This document shows positions 18,056-26,113 of a stretch of DNA of 64,000 nucleotides, piece by piece. The DNA lies in contig OZ253546.1 of assembly GCA_965262585.1 (NCBI GenBank), positions 1,302,001 through 1,366,000 of the forward strand. The letters are read 5' to 3'. The notes beneath the pieces are model-generated. The model saw only the letters and a program-made list of their open reading frames with translations, ran no database searches and was not told the origin of the DNA. The stretch comes from JAHRAW01 sp965262585 (GTDB lineage: Bacteria; Pseudomonadota; Gammaproteobacteria; Arenicellales; Poriferihabitantaceae). Within the stretch, counting starts at the first letter, position 1. Each line of letters opens with the position of its first letter. A program made the position numbers and the translations under genes.

Positions 18056-19912
18056 ATGGCTTGGACTCAAAAAGTTTTGCGCGTCAATCTCACTGAAGGG
18101 CGCATCAGCGAGGAACCCCTCAACATGGAATGGGCCGCCGAATATATCGGCCAGCGTGGCCTCGGCACTCGTTATCTGGTGGCGGAAACCGACCCCAAGT
18201 GCGACCCCCTCGGCGTCGACAACAAATTGATTTTTGCCACCGGGCCGCTCACCGGCACTCCGGTATCCACCGGCGGGCGGTATTCGGTGATCACCAAAAG
18301 CCCGCTCACCGGCGCCGTGGCGTGCTCCAATTCCGGCGGTTTCATCGGTGCCGAATTGAAATCGGCGGGCTGGGACATGATCATCTGTGAGGGCAAATCG
18401 CCTTCGCCGGTGATGTTGCTCGTCATCAACGAGAAGGCCGAATTGGTGCCGGCGGATGATCTGTGGGGCAAGAGCGTGTGGCAAACCGACAAACTGATTC
18501 ACGACAAATATCAAGACCCGCAAATGCGCATCGCCGCGGTGGGCCGTGCCGCCGAAGCGGGGTGTTTGTATTCGGCTATCGTGAACGACCTGCACCGTGC
18601 CGCCGGACGCTCCGGGGTGGGCACGGTCATGGCCTCTAAAAACTTGAAAGCGTTGGCGGTGCGCGGCACGCGCGGGGTTGGCAACATCAAAGACCCGTCC
18701 CGCTTCCTGAAAAGCGTGGCCGAACACAAGCAAGTGTTGGCGGATAACGCAGTCACCGGCAAAGGCTTGCCGGCCCTGGGCACGCAGGTTTTGATGAATG
18801 TCATCAACGAAGTCGGCGCGCTACCCGCCAACAACATGCGCGAAGTGCAGTTCGAAGGCGCGAGTAAAATTTCCGGCGAAGCCATGCTCGAACTCCGCGC
18901 CAGCGATGGCAAACCCAACCTCACCACCAACGCCGCCTGCTTCGGTTGCACCATCGCCTGCGGGCGGATTTCCACCATCGATAAAACCCATTTCAGCGTC
19001 GAGAACAAACCCGAATACTGGGGCAATTCCGGCGGGCTTGAATACGAAGCCGCTTGGGCAATGGGCGCGGACACCGGCGTCGACGACATCGATGCCATCA
19101 CCTACACCAACTTCGTCTGCAACGAAGACGGCATGGACCCGATCTCCTTCGGCGCCACCGTCGCCGCGGCTATGGAAATGTTTGAAATCGGCGCCATCAC
19201 TACCGAGCAGACCGGCGGTATGGAATTGAAATTCGGTTCCGCCGAAGCGCTGATCTGGTGCGTCGATAAAGTCGCCATCGGCGAAGGTTTCGGCAAAGAA
19301 CTCGGCCTCGGCTCGAAGCGATTGTGTGAAAAATACGGCCACCCGGAACTCTCCATGACGGTCAAAGGTCAGGAATTCCCGGCCTACGACCCGCGTGGCA
19401 TTCAAGGCATGGGCTTGACCTACGCCACCTCCAACCGAGGTGCATGCCATTTGCGCAGTTACACGGTCGCCTCGGAAATACTCGGCATCCCGGAAAAAAC
19501 CGACCCGCTGGTCACAGACGGCAAAGCCGGGCTGGTGAAGGCCTTTCAGGACGCCACCGCGGCGGTGGATTCCATGGGGATTTGCGTATTCACCACGTTC
19601 GCCTGGACCCTCGACAACATGGCGCCGCAGATGGACGCCGCTTGCGAAGGCGAGTGGAGCGTCGAGCGGCTGGCCGAATCCGGCGAGCGCATCTGGAACC
19701 TCGAACGCGATTACAACCTGAAAGCCGGGCTGACCGGCGCAGACGACAAACTGCCCGAACGGTTGATGAAAGAAGCCGCCAAAACCGGCCCCGCGAAAGG
19801 CAAGGTCAGCGGGCTGGATGTAATGCTGCCCGAATATTACCAGTTGCGCGGCTGGACCAAAGACGGCCAACTCACCGACAAAGTCCGCAAGCAGTTTGCG
19901 TTGCCGGTTTGA
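18056..19912 (+). CDS. aorB: Tungsten-containing aldehyde:ferredoxin oxidoreductase, catalytic subunit
   Basis: Oxidises aldehydes to carboxylic acids at a bis-tungstopterin centre; 618 residues, normal for the family. The N-terminal domain has GQRGLGTRYL and TGPLTGTPVSTGGRY. The [4Fe-4S] ligands are C295-x2-C298-x3-C302 in ACFGCTIACGR and C510 in GICVF. Pterin-binding stretches include EYEAAWAMGAD and GACHLRSYT. A strong AGGAGGT lies 6 bp before ATG 18056; the longer frame from 17969 is just overlap with aorA. Expected to act with AorA and AorC; physiological aldehyde unknown. Confidence 0.95.
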   Translation: MAWTQKVLRVNLTEGRISEEPLNMEWAAEYIGQRGLGTRYLVAETDPKCDPLGVDNKLIFATGPLTGTPVSTGGRYSVITKSPLTGAVACSNSGGFIGAELKSAGWDMIICEGKSPSPVMLLVINEKAELVPADDLWGKSVWQTDKLIHDKYQDPQMRIAAVGRAAEAGCLYSAIVNDLHRAAGRSGVGTVMASKNLKALAVRGTRGVGNIKDPSRFLKSVAEHKQVLADNAVTGKGLPALGTQVLMNVINEVGALPANNMREVQFEGASKISGEAMLELRASDGKPNLTTNAACFGCTIACGRISTIDKTHFSVENKPEYWGNSGGLEYEAAWAMGADTGVDDIDAITYTNFVCNEDGMDPISFGATVAAAMEMFEIGAITTEQTGGMELKFGSAEALIWCVDKVAIGEGFGKELGLGSKRLCEKYGHPELSMTVKGQEFPAYDPRGIQGMGLTYATSNRGACHLRSYTVASEILGIPEKTDPLVTDGKAGLVKAFQDATAAVDSMGICVFTTFAWTLDNMAPQMDAACEGEWSVERLAESGERIWNLERDYNLKAGLTGADDKLPERLMKEAAKTGPAKGKVSGLDVMLPEYYQLRGWTKDGQLTDKVRKQFALPV

Positions 19913-19980
19913 CGAATCGATCATCACTTTGGTACTCTTTTGCTTGCACCATTTGTGAGTTGTCTTGAATCCAAGATAGG

Positions 19981-20508
19981 ATGATCTTTTTTAAAAAAAC
20001 AATTGAAGCACCATTTGGTTTGAAGTGGGGACAGAGCTCAATATCGTTGCGGGAGAAAGGCGTGAAAATGTACAGCCCCGCCGACCAAGACGAATATGGC
20101 TATAAAATACTGTATTGTGAGGCACGAAACCCACCGAAGCCGGTTTCTTTTTGCAGTGTGTACCGTTTGAGATTTTTGCCTGGTTTTTTATATGATAGGT
20201 TGGGAAAAGTATCAGCAAATGGATTTGAAGACATCACTGGTACGAAGGGAAAGGGGTTATATGCACAAATCAAATCTAATTTGATTCGGAAATACGGTGA
20301 ACCAACACAAGCGCAAAAGAAAAAACCAAGTGATGAACGGCGATCTGAGTGGGGAGGTGCCGCTTTTCGAGGTAATATTGTGCTAGAAATTGAGGATGAA
20401 ATGGTGTTGCTTGAGTATCAGTCTGAAGAGTGGGCGCAAATAGATTGGCAAGCAATCAGGGATCGTGACCTAGCAGATCAAGTCATCGATGATAAATATA
20501 ACTTATAA
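19981..20508 (+). CDS. Hypothetical protein inserted between aorB and aorC
   Basis: 175 residues, no signal peptide and no membrane helix. It begins MIFFKKTIEAPFGLKWGQS and has a lysine-rich middle (AQKKKPSDERRSEWGG) and an acidic end. I do not recognise a family. It is noticeably richer in A+T than the AOR genes around it and carries rarer codons, which suggests later acquisition. The frame is intact and lies in the operon direction. It is not part of the AOR operon in the described Aromatoleum arrangement. Confidence 0.6.
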   Translation: MIFFKKTIEAPFGLKWGQSSISLREKGVKMYSPADQDEYGYKILYCEARNPPKPVSFCSVYRLRFLPGFLYDRLGKVSANGFEDITGTKGKGLYAQIKSNLIRKYGEPTQAQKKKPSDERRSEWGGAAFRGNIVLEIEDEMVLLEYQSEEWAQIDWQAIRDRDLADQVIDDKYNL

Positions 20509-20532
20509 AAAATGCCGACAGGACACTAAATA

Positions 20533-21783
20533 ATGACGACATATACAATTATAGGCGCCGGCCCCGCTGGCGTAGTGGCCGCCGAGACCTTGCGCGGGCT
20601 TGATCCGAAGGCGGGGATTACTCTCATTGGGGACGAGCCGGAGCCGCCTTATTCGCGTATGGCGATTCCTTATCTTCTGCAGAATCAGATTGACGAGGGC
20701 GGCACCCACCTGCGCAAACGGCGGGATTATTTTGATTCGCTGAATATCAAGGTGATGCGCGACCGTGCGCAGTCGGTAGATTTTGCGGCGAAAAAAGTGA
20801 AGTTGGCGGGCGGGAGCAATTCCGCCTACGACAAACTGCTGGTTGCCACCGGATCAAAACCCCTGAAGCCGCCGATTCCCGGCATCGACCACGCCAAAGT
20901 CAGTAGTTGCTGGACGCTGGAAGATGCCCGCAAAATCACCGCCGGTATCAAACCGGGCGCGCCGGTGGTGTTGATTGGCGCAGGCTTCATCGGTTGCATC
21001 ATCCTCGAAGCGTTGGTGTCCGCCGGTGCGAAACTGACCGTCATCGAGATGGGCAACCGAATGGTGCCGCGAATGCTCGATGAAACCTGTGGCGCGCTGT
21101 TGCAAAAATGGTGCGAGCAAAAGGGCGTCAAGGTGATAACAGACGCGGTGGTGTCGGCCATCGAAACAGACGGCGAACACCTTGCGGTGCGGGTCGAGGG
21201 CGCCAAGTCGTCCATAGGCGCCGAACTGGTAATCAGCGCAACCGGAGTGCGCGCCAATGCCGATTTTCTTAAAGACAGCAGCGTCACCCTAAAAGACGGC
21301 GCGGTGCTGGTTGATGATTTCATGGCGGCATCACAGCCGCACCTCTATGCCGCCGGTGATGTCGCCTGTGGCAAGGACTTCTCCACCGGTGAATACTCGG
21401 TTCAAGCCATTCAACCCACCGCCGTGGAACACGCCCGCATCGCCGCGCACAATATGCACTGCCACGGCTCGGTGCGGCACAAGGGCGCGGTGCCTATGAA
21501 TGTGCTCGATACCATCGGCTTGATCTCGGCTTCCTACGGCCTGTGGCAAGGCGTCGAAGGCGGCGACAGCAGCGAACTACTGGATGAGGATGGCTTTCGC
21601 TACATCCGCCTGCGCTTTGAAGACGACCGGCTGATTGGCGCCAACACCCTGGGAATGACCCAGCACATCGGCATCATCCGTGGCTTGATACAAGGGCGCT
21701 TCGGCCTCGGAAAATGGAAAGACCGACTGATGGAAAACCCCTTGCAACTGATGGAAGCCTATCTGGCGGCGACTCAGGGCTGA
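20533..21783 (+). CDS. aorC: FAD-dependent NAD(P) oxidoreductase, AOR partner subunit
   Basis: 416 residues of the pyridine nucleotide-disulfide oxidoreductase class I fold. GAGPAG (residues 8-13) binds FAD, VLIGAGFIG near residue 155 binds NAD(P), and LYAAGDVA near residue 275 closes the FAD site. No redox-active Cys pair is seen, as in rubredoxin-reductase-type enzymes. Position suggests AorC, which lets AOR reduce NAD+ with electrons coming through AorA. A general NADH:ferredoxin-type reductase is the alternative. Confidence 0.85.
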   Translation: MTTYTIIGAGPAGVVAAETLRGLDPKAGITLIGDEPEPPYSRMAIPYLLQNQIDEGGTHLRKRRDYFDSLNIKVMRDRAQSVDFAAKKVKLAGGSNSAYDKLLVATGSKPLKPPIPGIDHAKVSSCWTLEDARKITAGIKPGAPVVLIGAGFIGCIILEALVSAGAKLTVIEMGNRMVPRMLDETCGALLQKWCEQKGVKVITDAVVSAIETDGEHLAVRVEGAKSSIGAELVISATGVRANADFLKDSSVTLKDGAVLVDDFMAASQPHLYAAGDVACGKDFSTGEYSVQAIQPTAVEHARIAAHNMHCHGSVRHKGAVPMNVLDTIGLISASYGLWQGVEGGDSSELLDEDGFRYIRLRFEDDRLIGANTLGMTQHIGIIRGLIQGRFGLGKWKDRLMENPLQLMEAYLAATQG

Positions 21784-21821
21784 GACTGCACGGCTGTTTG
21801 CTGATATATGGCCTGAAGCAG

Positions 21822-22070
21822 GTGCAAATCACTTTCAAACTGTTTGCCACGCTGATCGGGCATCTTCCCCCCACGGCGGTCAAACACGCGGTAACCCTGG
21901 AGGTGGACGAAACCATCACCCCCAACCAGTTGATTGACCGCTTTTCGGTGCCTCGTGCCGAGGTTCATCTGGTGCTGGTGAATGGCGTTTATCTCGCGGA
22001 AGAGGATCGCGACAAGCCGCTGCAGGAAGGCGATGCGCTGGCCATCTGGCCGCCGGTGGCCGGCGGGTGA
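21822..22070 (+). CDS. MoaD/ThiS-type ubiquitin-like sulfur carrier, copy 1
   Basis: 82 residues from a GTG start, beta-grasp fold expected, ending in the diglycine (PPVAGG) that is activated and thiolated in molybdopterin synthase-type systems. It begins QITFKLFATLIGHLPP and shares PRAE-h-VNG and LQ-GD-WP with the second copy at 22393, which has exactly the same length. The likely role is sulfur donation in making the tungstopterin for AorB. The next gene begins at GTG overlapping its stop by 4 bp. Confidence 0.82.
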   Translation: MQITFKLFATLIGHLPPTAVKHAVTLEVDETITPNQLIDRFSVPRAEVHLVLVNGVYLAEEDRDKPLQEGDALAIWPPVAGG

Positions 22071-22396
22071 ATCGGGAAGACCGTGCCCGGGAAGACCGTG
22101 ATGATGCCGATTTCACCCACCGGGCGGAAATGGGCTTCAGCCACCGGGAATTACTGAAAGGTCTGCCCGCGGCGGTGGCGCCTTTTTCCATCGAAAAACG
22201 TTCCGATTTGGTATACCAGTTTGACCACGAAAAACGGCGTGTGCTGCTCACGCTGCAACCGGAGAGCAGCCGGCAGATTCATGCGCTCTGCATACCGGTG
22301 ACCGAAGTCGAATTGAAATTTTTCGGCTTCAGCCGCGCCGACTTCGACGAATTTATGCACCGTTATAAACGCTACTTACACAAGGGGGGCGGATGA
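22067..22396 (+). CDS. Unknown protein between two MoaD-like genes in the AOR operon
   Basis: 109 residues from a GTG start that overlaps the previous stop (GTGA). It ends overlapping the next start by 4 bp. The N-terminus is very polar; the core includes FSIEKRSDLVYQFD, RVLLTLQPESSRQI and a C-terminal FGFSRADFDEFMHRYKRYL. No cysteine pair, no membrane helix. I do not recognise a family. Tight coupling on both sides suggests a job in cofactor assembly or AOR maturation (inference only). Confidence 0.75.
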   Translation: MNREDRAREDRDDADFTHRAEMGFSHRELLKGLPAAVAPFSIEKRSDLVYQFDHEKRRVLLTLQPESSRQIHALCIPVTEVELKFFGFSRADFDEFMHRYKRYLHKGGG

Positions 22397-22641
22397 AAAT
22401 CACCTTGAAACTGTTTTCCGGATTGACCGAATATCTGCCGCCGGAGGCCGAGGGCAACACCCTTGCGGTCAGCGTCCCGGATTCCATGACCATCGAGATG
22501 CTTATCGACCGATACCGGGTGCCGCGTGCCGAGGCGCAAGTGGTGATGGTGAACGGCGAGTTTCGGCCCACAGAGCAACGCGACTTGCCGTTGCAGGACG
22601 GAGATGTGATTTCCGTGTGGCCCTCCATTCAGGGCGGCTGA
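22393..22641 (+). CDS. MoaD/ThiS-type ubiquitin-like sulfur carrier, copy 2
   Basis: 82 residues, beginning MKITLKLFSGLTEYLPP and ending PSIQGG. It is paralogous to the 21822 gene: the same LPP, LIDR-RVPRAE, VMVNG and LPLQDGD blocks in register, so the pair arose by duplication. C-terminal diglycine intact, so both copies should be able to act as thiocarboxylate carriers. Overlaps the preceding gene by 4 bp. Confidence 0.85.
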   Translation: MKITLKLFSGLTEYLPPEAEGNTLAVSVPDSMTIEMLIDRYRVPRAEAQVVMVNGEFRPTEQRDLPLQDGDVISVWPSIQGG

Positions 22642-22667
22642 GCGGCTTATTTCGCGGGCAGCGGCGT

Positions 22668-22673
22668 TATAAT
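22668..22673 (+). promoter_or_regulatory. Possible -10 element for moaA
   Basis: A perfect TATAAT lies 35 bp before the moaA start in the only sizeable gap of the operon. No good -35 is evident, so an independent moaA promoter is possible but unproven. Confidence 0.35.
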
Positions 22674-22708
22674 ACATTGGTTATCGGGCATTCGCCCCCG
22701 GCATCATC

Positions 22709-23794
22709 ATGAACCATATCAAGCATCCCCAACTCGCCACCGAAAAAAAGCCCCCCGGCGTCTTCGACCGCCACGGCCGGGCCCTGCACGACCTGCGGGT
22801 GTCGGTCACCGACCGCTGCAATTTTCGTTGCGAGTATTGCATGCCCAAGGATGTGTTCGGGCGCAACTACCGATTTTTGCCGAAAGAGCGGTTGTTGCGC
22901 TACGAAGAAATCGAAACGCTGGTGCGCGCTTTTGTCCGCCTCGGCGTCCACAAAGTCCGCCTGACCGGCGGCGAGCCGCTACTGCGAAACGACCTCGAAG
23001 ACTTGATCGCAAGGCTGTCGCGGATTGAAAACCTCGACGATCTGGCCATCACCACCAACGCCTCGCTACTCAGCGAATCACGCGCCGCCGCGCTGCGAGA
23101 CGCCGGTATTCGCCGGGTGAACATCAGCCTCGACGCCCTCGACGAACCAATCTACCGCAGCATCAACCGCATCCAATCCCCCCTCAAGAACATCCTCCGA
23201 GGCATCGACCACGCCCTCGGTGCGGGCTTCGCTTCGGTCAAAATCAACATGGTGGTGCAAAAAGACATAAACGTCGGCGAGATCATTCCGATGGCGAAGT
23301 ATTTCCGTGGAAGCGGGGCGATTTTGCGTTTCATTGAATTTATGGATGTCGGAAACCACAACCAATGGTCGCTGGAGCGCGTGTTCACCGCCCGGGAAAT
23401 CATCGACCACATCGATCCCGTGTATCCCCTGCAACCGCTGGACGCGAATTACCACGGCGAAGTCGCAAAACGCTGGCGCTACGCCGACGGCGAGGGCGAA
23501 ATCGGCGTCATCTCCTCCATCAGCCAACCCTTCTGCGGCGGTTGCGCCCGCGCCCGCCTGTCCGCAGTGGGCGAACTCTACACCTGCCTATTCGCCACCA
23601 CCGGCGTCGACCTTCGAAAATTGCTGAGAAGCGGCGTCGGCGAACAAGACCTTGCCGAACAAATAGCCACCTTGTGGCAAAACCGGCGAGATCAATACTC
23701 CATGGAAAGAGCATCCGGGCAATCGCTAAAAATCAATGGGCCCGACCACCAAAAAGCCGCGCAAAAAGTGGAAATGTCTTATATTGGTGGGTGA
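22709..23794 (+). CDS. moaA: GTP 3',8-cyclase MoaA
   Basis: Radical SAM enzyme for the first step of molybdopterin/tungstopterin synthesis, turning GTP into 3',8-cyclo-dihydro-GTP. 361 residues. The SAM cluster cysteines are C37-x3-C41-x2-C44 (CNFRCEYC). The second cluster that holds GTP uses C276, C279 and C293 (CGGCARARLSAVGELYTC). GGEPLL and the C-terminal YIGG are family marks. Its place at the end of the AOR operon ties it to tungsten cofactor supply. Confidence 0.95.
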   Translation: MNHIKHPQLATEKKPPGVFDRHGRALHDLRVSVTDRCNFRCEYCMPKDVFGRNYRFLPKERLLRYEEIETLVRAFVRLGVHKVRLTGGEPLLRNDLEDLIARLSRIENLDDLAITTNASLLSESRAAALRDAGIRRVNISLDALDEPIYRSINRIQSPLKNILRGIDHALGAGFASVKINMVVQKDINVGEIIPMAKYFRGSGAILRFIEFMDVGNHNQWSLERVFTAREIIDHIDPVYPLQPLDANYHGEVAKRWRYADGEGEIGVISSISQPFCGGCARARLSAVGELYTCLFATTGVDLRKLLRSGVGEQDLAEQIATLWQNRRDQYSMERASGQSLKINGPDHQKAAQKVEMSYIGG

Positions 23795-23796
23795 AG

Positions 23797-24285
23797 GGGT
23801 TTAAGGAGCGGCTGGCGCCGACATGTTTTTTACTGGATTCCCGATACGATGAAAAATATAGTCGCTGGCGCTCCCTATTTTTCTATCGTTCGGGAATGAC
23901 GACTTGGGGGACACGGGAATCCAGTAAAACATGCCGGCGATAGCCGACTCCTTATTAGCCTTCTGGATTCCCGATACGATGAAAAATATGGTCGCTGGCG
24001 CTCCCTATTTTTCTATCGTTCGGGAATGACGACGCGCCGCCGTCATTCTCGTGCCCCCAAGTCGTTATTCACGCGACAGCGGGGATGACGACTTGGGGGA
24101 CACGGGAATCCAGTAAAACATGCCGGCGATAGCCGACTCCTTACGCCGTTATTCTCGCGAAAGCGGGAATCCAGTGTTCGGCGATAGCCGACTCATTATT
24201 GGCCTTCTGGATTCCCGATACGATGAAAAATATAGTCGCTGACGCTCCTTATTTTTCTATCGTTCGGGAATGACGAGTTTTGATA
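23797..24285. repeat. Cluster of dispersed palindromic repeats downstream of moaA
   Basis: Three copies (23833-23902, 23963-24030, 24206-24273) of the 68-bp palindrome found at 713 and near 58.5-59.0 kb, here all in the reverse orientation. Between them are the CCCCCAAGTCGT/ACGACTTGGGGG palindrome (24050-24103) and GTAAAACATGCCGGCGATAGCC pieces (shown in part). No gene; the rest to 24433 has a GGACAGGCACGGGGGCGCTGTCC hairpin-like stretch of another repeat family. Confidence 0.88.
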
Positions 24286-24433
24286 TTCCTCGTTTGTCGC
24301 TGTGGACAGGCACGGGGGCGCTGTCCCTACAAGGGAATGACGAATTCGGTGTGGGGGGTGGTTTGGCGGGGGGTGGGAGTCCCTGCAGAGGCGCGGGGGC
24401 CTCTGCAGGTTCTCGGTGTACCCCGTTCTGGTT

Positions 24434-25054
24434 TTACCAGGGTAACGGGATACCTAATCCCGCTTTTTTGCGGGTGGTCTTTTTCTTCGAGGCCTTCTTT
24501 TTACGGGCCTTTTTCTTGCCGACCTTTTTACGGGTCGTCTTTTTCTTTGAGGCTTTCTTTTTGCCAGCCTTTTTCTTGCCGGCCTTTTTACGGGTCGCTT
24601 TTTTCTTTGAGGCCTTTTTCTTACCGGCCTTTTTACGGGTCGTCTTTTTCTTCGAGGCCTTTTTCTTGCCGGCCTTTTTACGGGTCGTCTTTTTCTTCGA
24701 GGCCTTTTTCTTACCGGCCTTTTTACGGGTCGTCTTTTTCTTTGAGGCCTTTTTCTTACCGGCCTTTTTACGGGTCGTCTTTTTCTTTGAGGCCTTTTTC
24801 TTACCGGCCTTTTTACGGGTCGTCTTTTTCTTTGAGGCCTTTTTCTTACCGGCCTTTTTACGGGTCGTCTTTTTCTTCGAGGCCTTTTTCTTACCGGCCT
24901 TTTTACGGGTCATCTTTTTCTTTGAAGCTTTGCGTTTGGTAGCCTTTTTACGGGTCACCTTTTTCTTCGCAGTTTTCTTTGCGACTTTACGCTTGGTGGC
25001 CTTTTTGGCCCCCGTCTTTCGCTTGGTTGAAGTTGACTTCTTCTTTTTTGCCAT
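24434..25054 (-). CDS. Lysine-rich histone H1-like repetitive protein
   Basis: 206 residues, almost only K, A, T, R, S and G. After an N-terminal part (MAKKKKSTSTKRKTGAKKA) comes a run of 15-residue units of the form KKASKKKTTRKKAGK, then a short C-terminal GLGIPLPW. Such proteins (AlgP-like, bacterial H1-like) bind DNA non-specifically and compact or regulate the nucleoid; that role is inferred. GAGAGGTAATCACTC before the ATG is a good ribosome-binding site. Copy number probably varies between strains. Confidence 0.85.
   Translation of the reverse strand: MAKKKKSTSTKRKTGAKKATKRKVAKKTAKKKVTRKKATKRKASKKKMTRKKAGKKKASKKKTTRKKAGKKKASKKKTTRKKAGKKKASKKKTTRKKAGKKKASKKKTTRKKAGKKKASKKKTTRKKAGKKKASKKKTTRKKAGKKKASKKKATRKKAGKKKAGKKKASKKKTTRKKVGKKKARKKKASKKKTTRKKAGLGIPLPW
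24590..24949. repeat. 45-bp in-frame tandem repeat
   Basis: Units start at 24590, 24635, 24680, 24725, 24770, 24815, 24860 and 24905, each 45 bp, nearly identical (ACGGGTCGTC, then TTTTTCTT and GAGGCC blocks). The unit is a multiple of three, so gain or loss of copies keeps the reading frame of the lysine-rich protein. Confidence 0.9.
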
Positions 25055-25523
25055 GAGTGATTACCTCTCGGTCGTCAGGAAAAAATTTGCGCCCAGCATC
25101 AGGTCAGGTAAATTGATAGTTATGGGCACGATGAAGTTGATACTTGATATTTCACTCGATAAATTTACTTGAAAACCATCATCGATTTCGTGTAACAATT
25201 TCATGTAACGGTCTCAAGTAATTTACAAAAGTGAGTTTCATAAGGCTTTACCGGCCTTGGGAAGCGACCTTAAAATAACTTATTGGGAATGTCAATAGAT
25301 ATTTTACTAATAAATAATTGCTCGTACGGACAAATAACAGCGCATCAAATCGAGTGTTATCCGAATGCCGTGCAAATGCGCGATGCATCAAAACATACCA
25401 GTTGCATTCTTTAATAATTTGTCCACACAAGGTTCACGGCGATACGCGGTGTTATTTCGGTGCAAATTCAGCACAAATTCGGGCGCCGGTATGCGGTAAA
25501 ATCCGCTTTTCAGATCATCGCTT
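25055..25523. other. AT-rich divergent intergenic region
   Basis: This 470-bp gap separates the lysine-rich gene (minus) from fabA (plus). It is A+T-rich and must contain both promoters. TGTAAC occurs twice in close succession (25191 and 25204). GGTAAAATCCGC just before fabA could supply a -10. I see no convincing gene. Confidence 0.5.
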
Positions 25524-26066
25524 GTGGAAAATTACTTGACCGCTCAACAACATCAATACGATAAGGACGAGTTGCTGGACTGCGGACACGGTCGCCTGTT
25601 CGGGCCCGGCAACGCGCAGTTGCCGCTGCCGGATATGCTGATGTTCGACCGCATCGTGCGCATTGACGACGACGGCGGCGAATACGGCAAAGGCATTGTG
25701 GTGGCGGAACTCGACATCACCCCGGAGATGTGGTTTTTCCAATGCCATTTCGAGGGCGACCCGGTGATGCCCGGCTGTCTCGGTGTCGACGCGCTTTGGC
25801 AACTGGTCGGATTTTCCCTCGGCTGGCGTGGCGGGCAGGGCGGCGGTCGCGCACTCGGCGCCGGCGAGATCAAGTTCATCGGGCAGGTCTCCCCGGTCAA
25901 CCACAAAGTCACCTACCGAGTCGATTTCAAGCGCGTGATCATGCGCAAGGTCATTATAGGAGTCGCCGATGGAACGGTGGTGGCGGACGACCAACTGGTG
26001 TATTCCTGCAAAGATCTGCGGGTGGGATTGTTCCGAACCCCGGAGTCCACGGAACCCCCGGCATGA
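25524..26066 (+). CDS. fabA: 3-hydroxydecanoyl-ACP dehydratase/isomerase FabA
   Basis: Dehydrates 3-hydroxydecanoyl-ACP and isomerises trans-2 to cis-3-decenoyl-ACP, the branch point for unsaturated fatty acids. 180 residues from a GTG start (ENYLTAQQHQYDK). The active-site His75 lies in FFQCHFEGDPVMPG and Asp89 in GVDALWQL, with the usual 14-residue spacing. Ends in KDLRVGLF. fabB follows after 47 bp. Confidence 0.95.
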   Translation: MENYLTAQQHQYDKDELLDCGHGRLFGPGNAQLPLPDMLMFDRIVRIDDDGGEYGKGIVVAELDITPEMWFFQCHFEGDPVMPGCLGVDALWQLVGFSLGWRGGQGGGRALGAGEIKFIGQVSPVNHKVTYRVDFKRVIMRKVIIGVADGTVVADDQLVYSCKDLRVGLFRTPESTEPPA

Positions 26067-26113
26067 CCGGCCAATATCGGTAACCCGGTATCGATAAATT
26101 TTGTGAGGTGTAA

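Noticed and set aside
24270..25172. Phe-rich plus-strand ORF
   Set aside because: It is the antisense image of the 45-bp repeats of the lysine-rich gene; no ribosome-binding site and implausible composition.
25248..25430. 60-codon minus-strand ORF upstream of fabA
   Set aside because: No ribosome-binding site, no recognisable feature, in an AT-rich promoter region.
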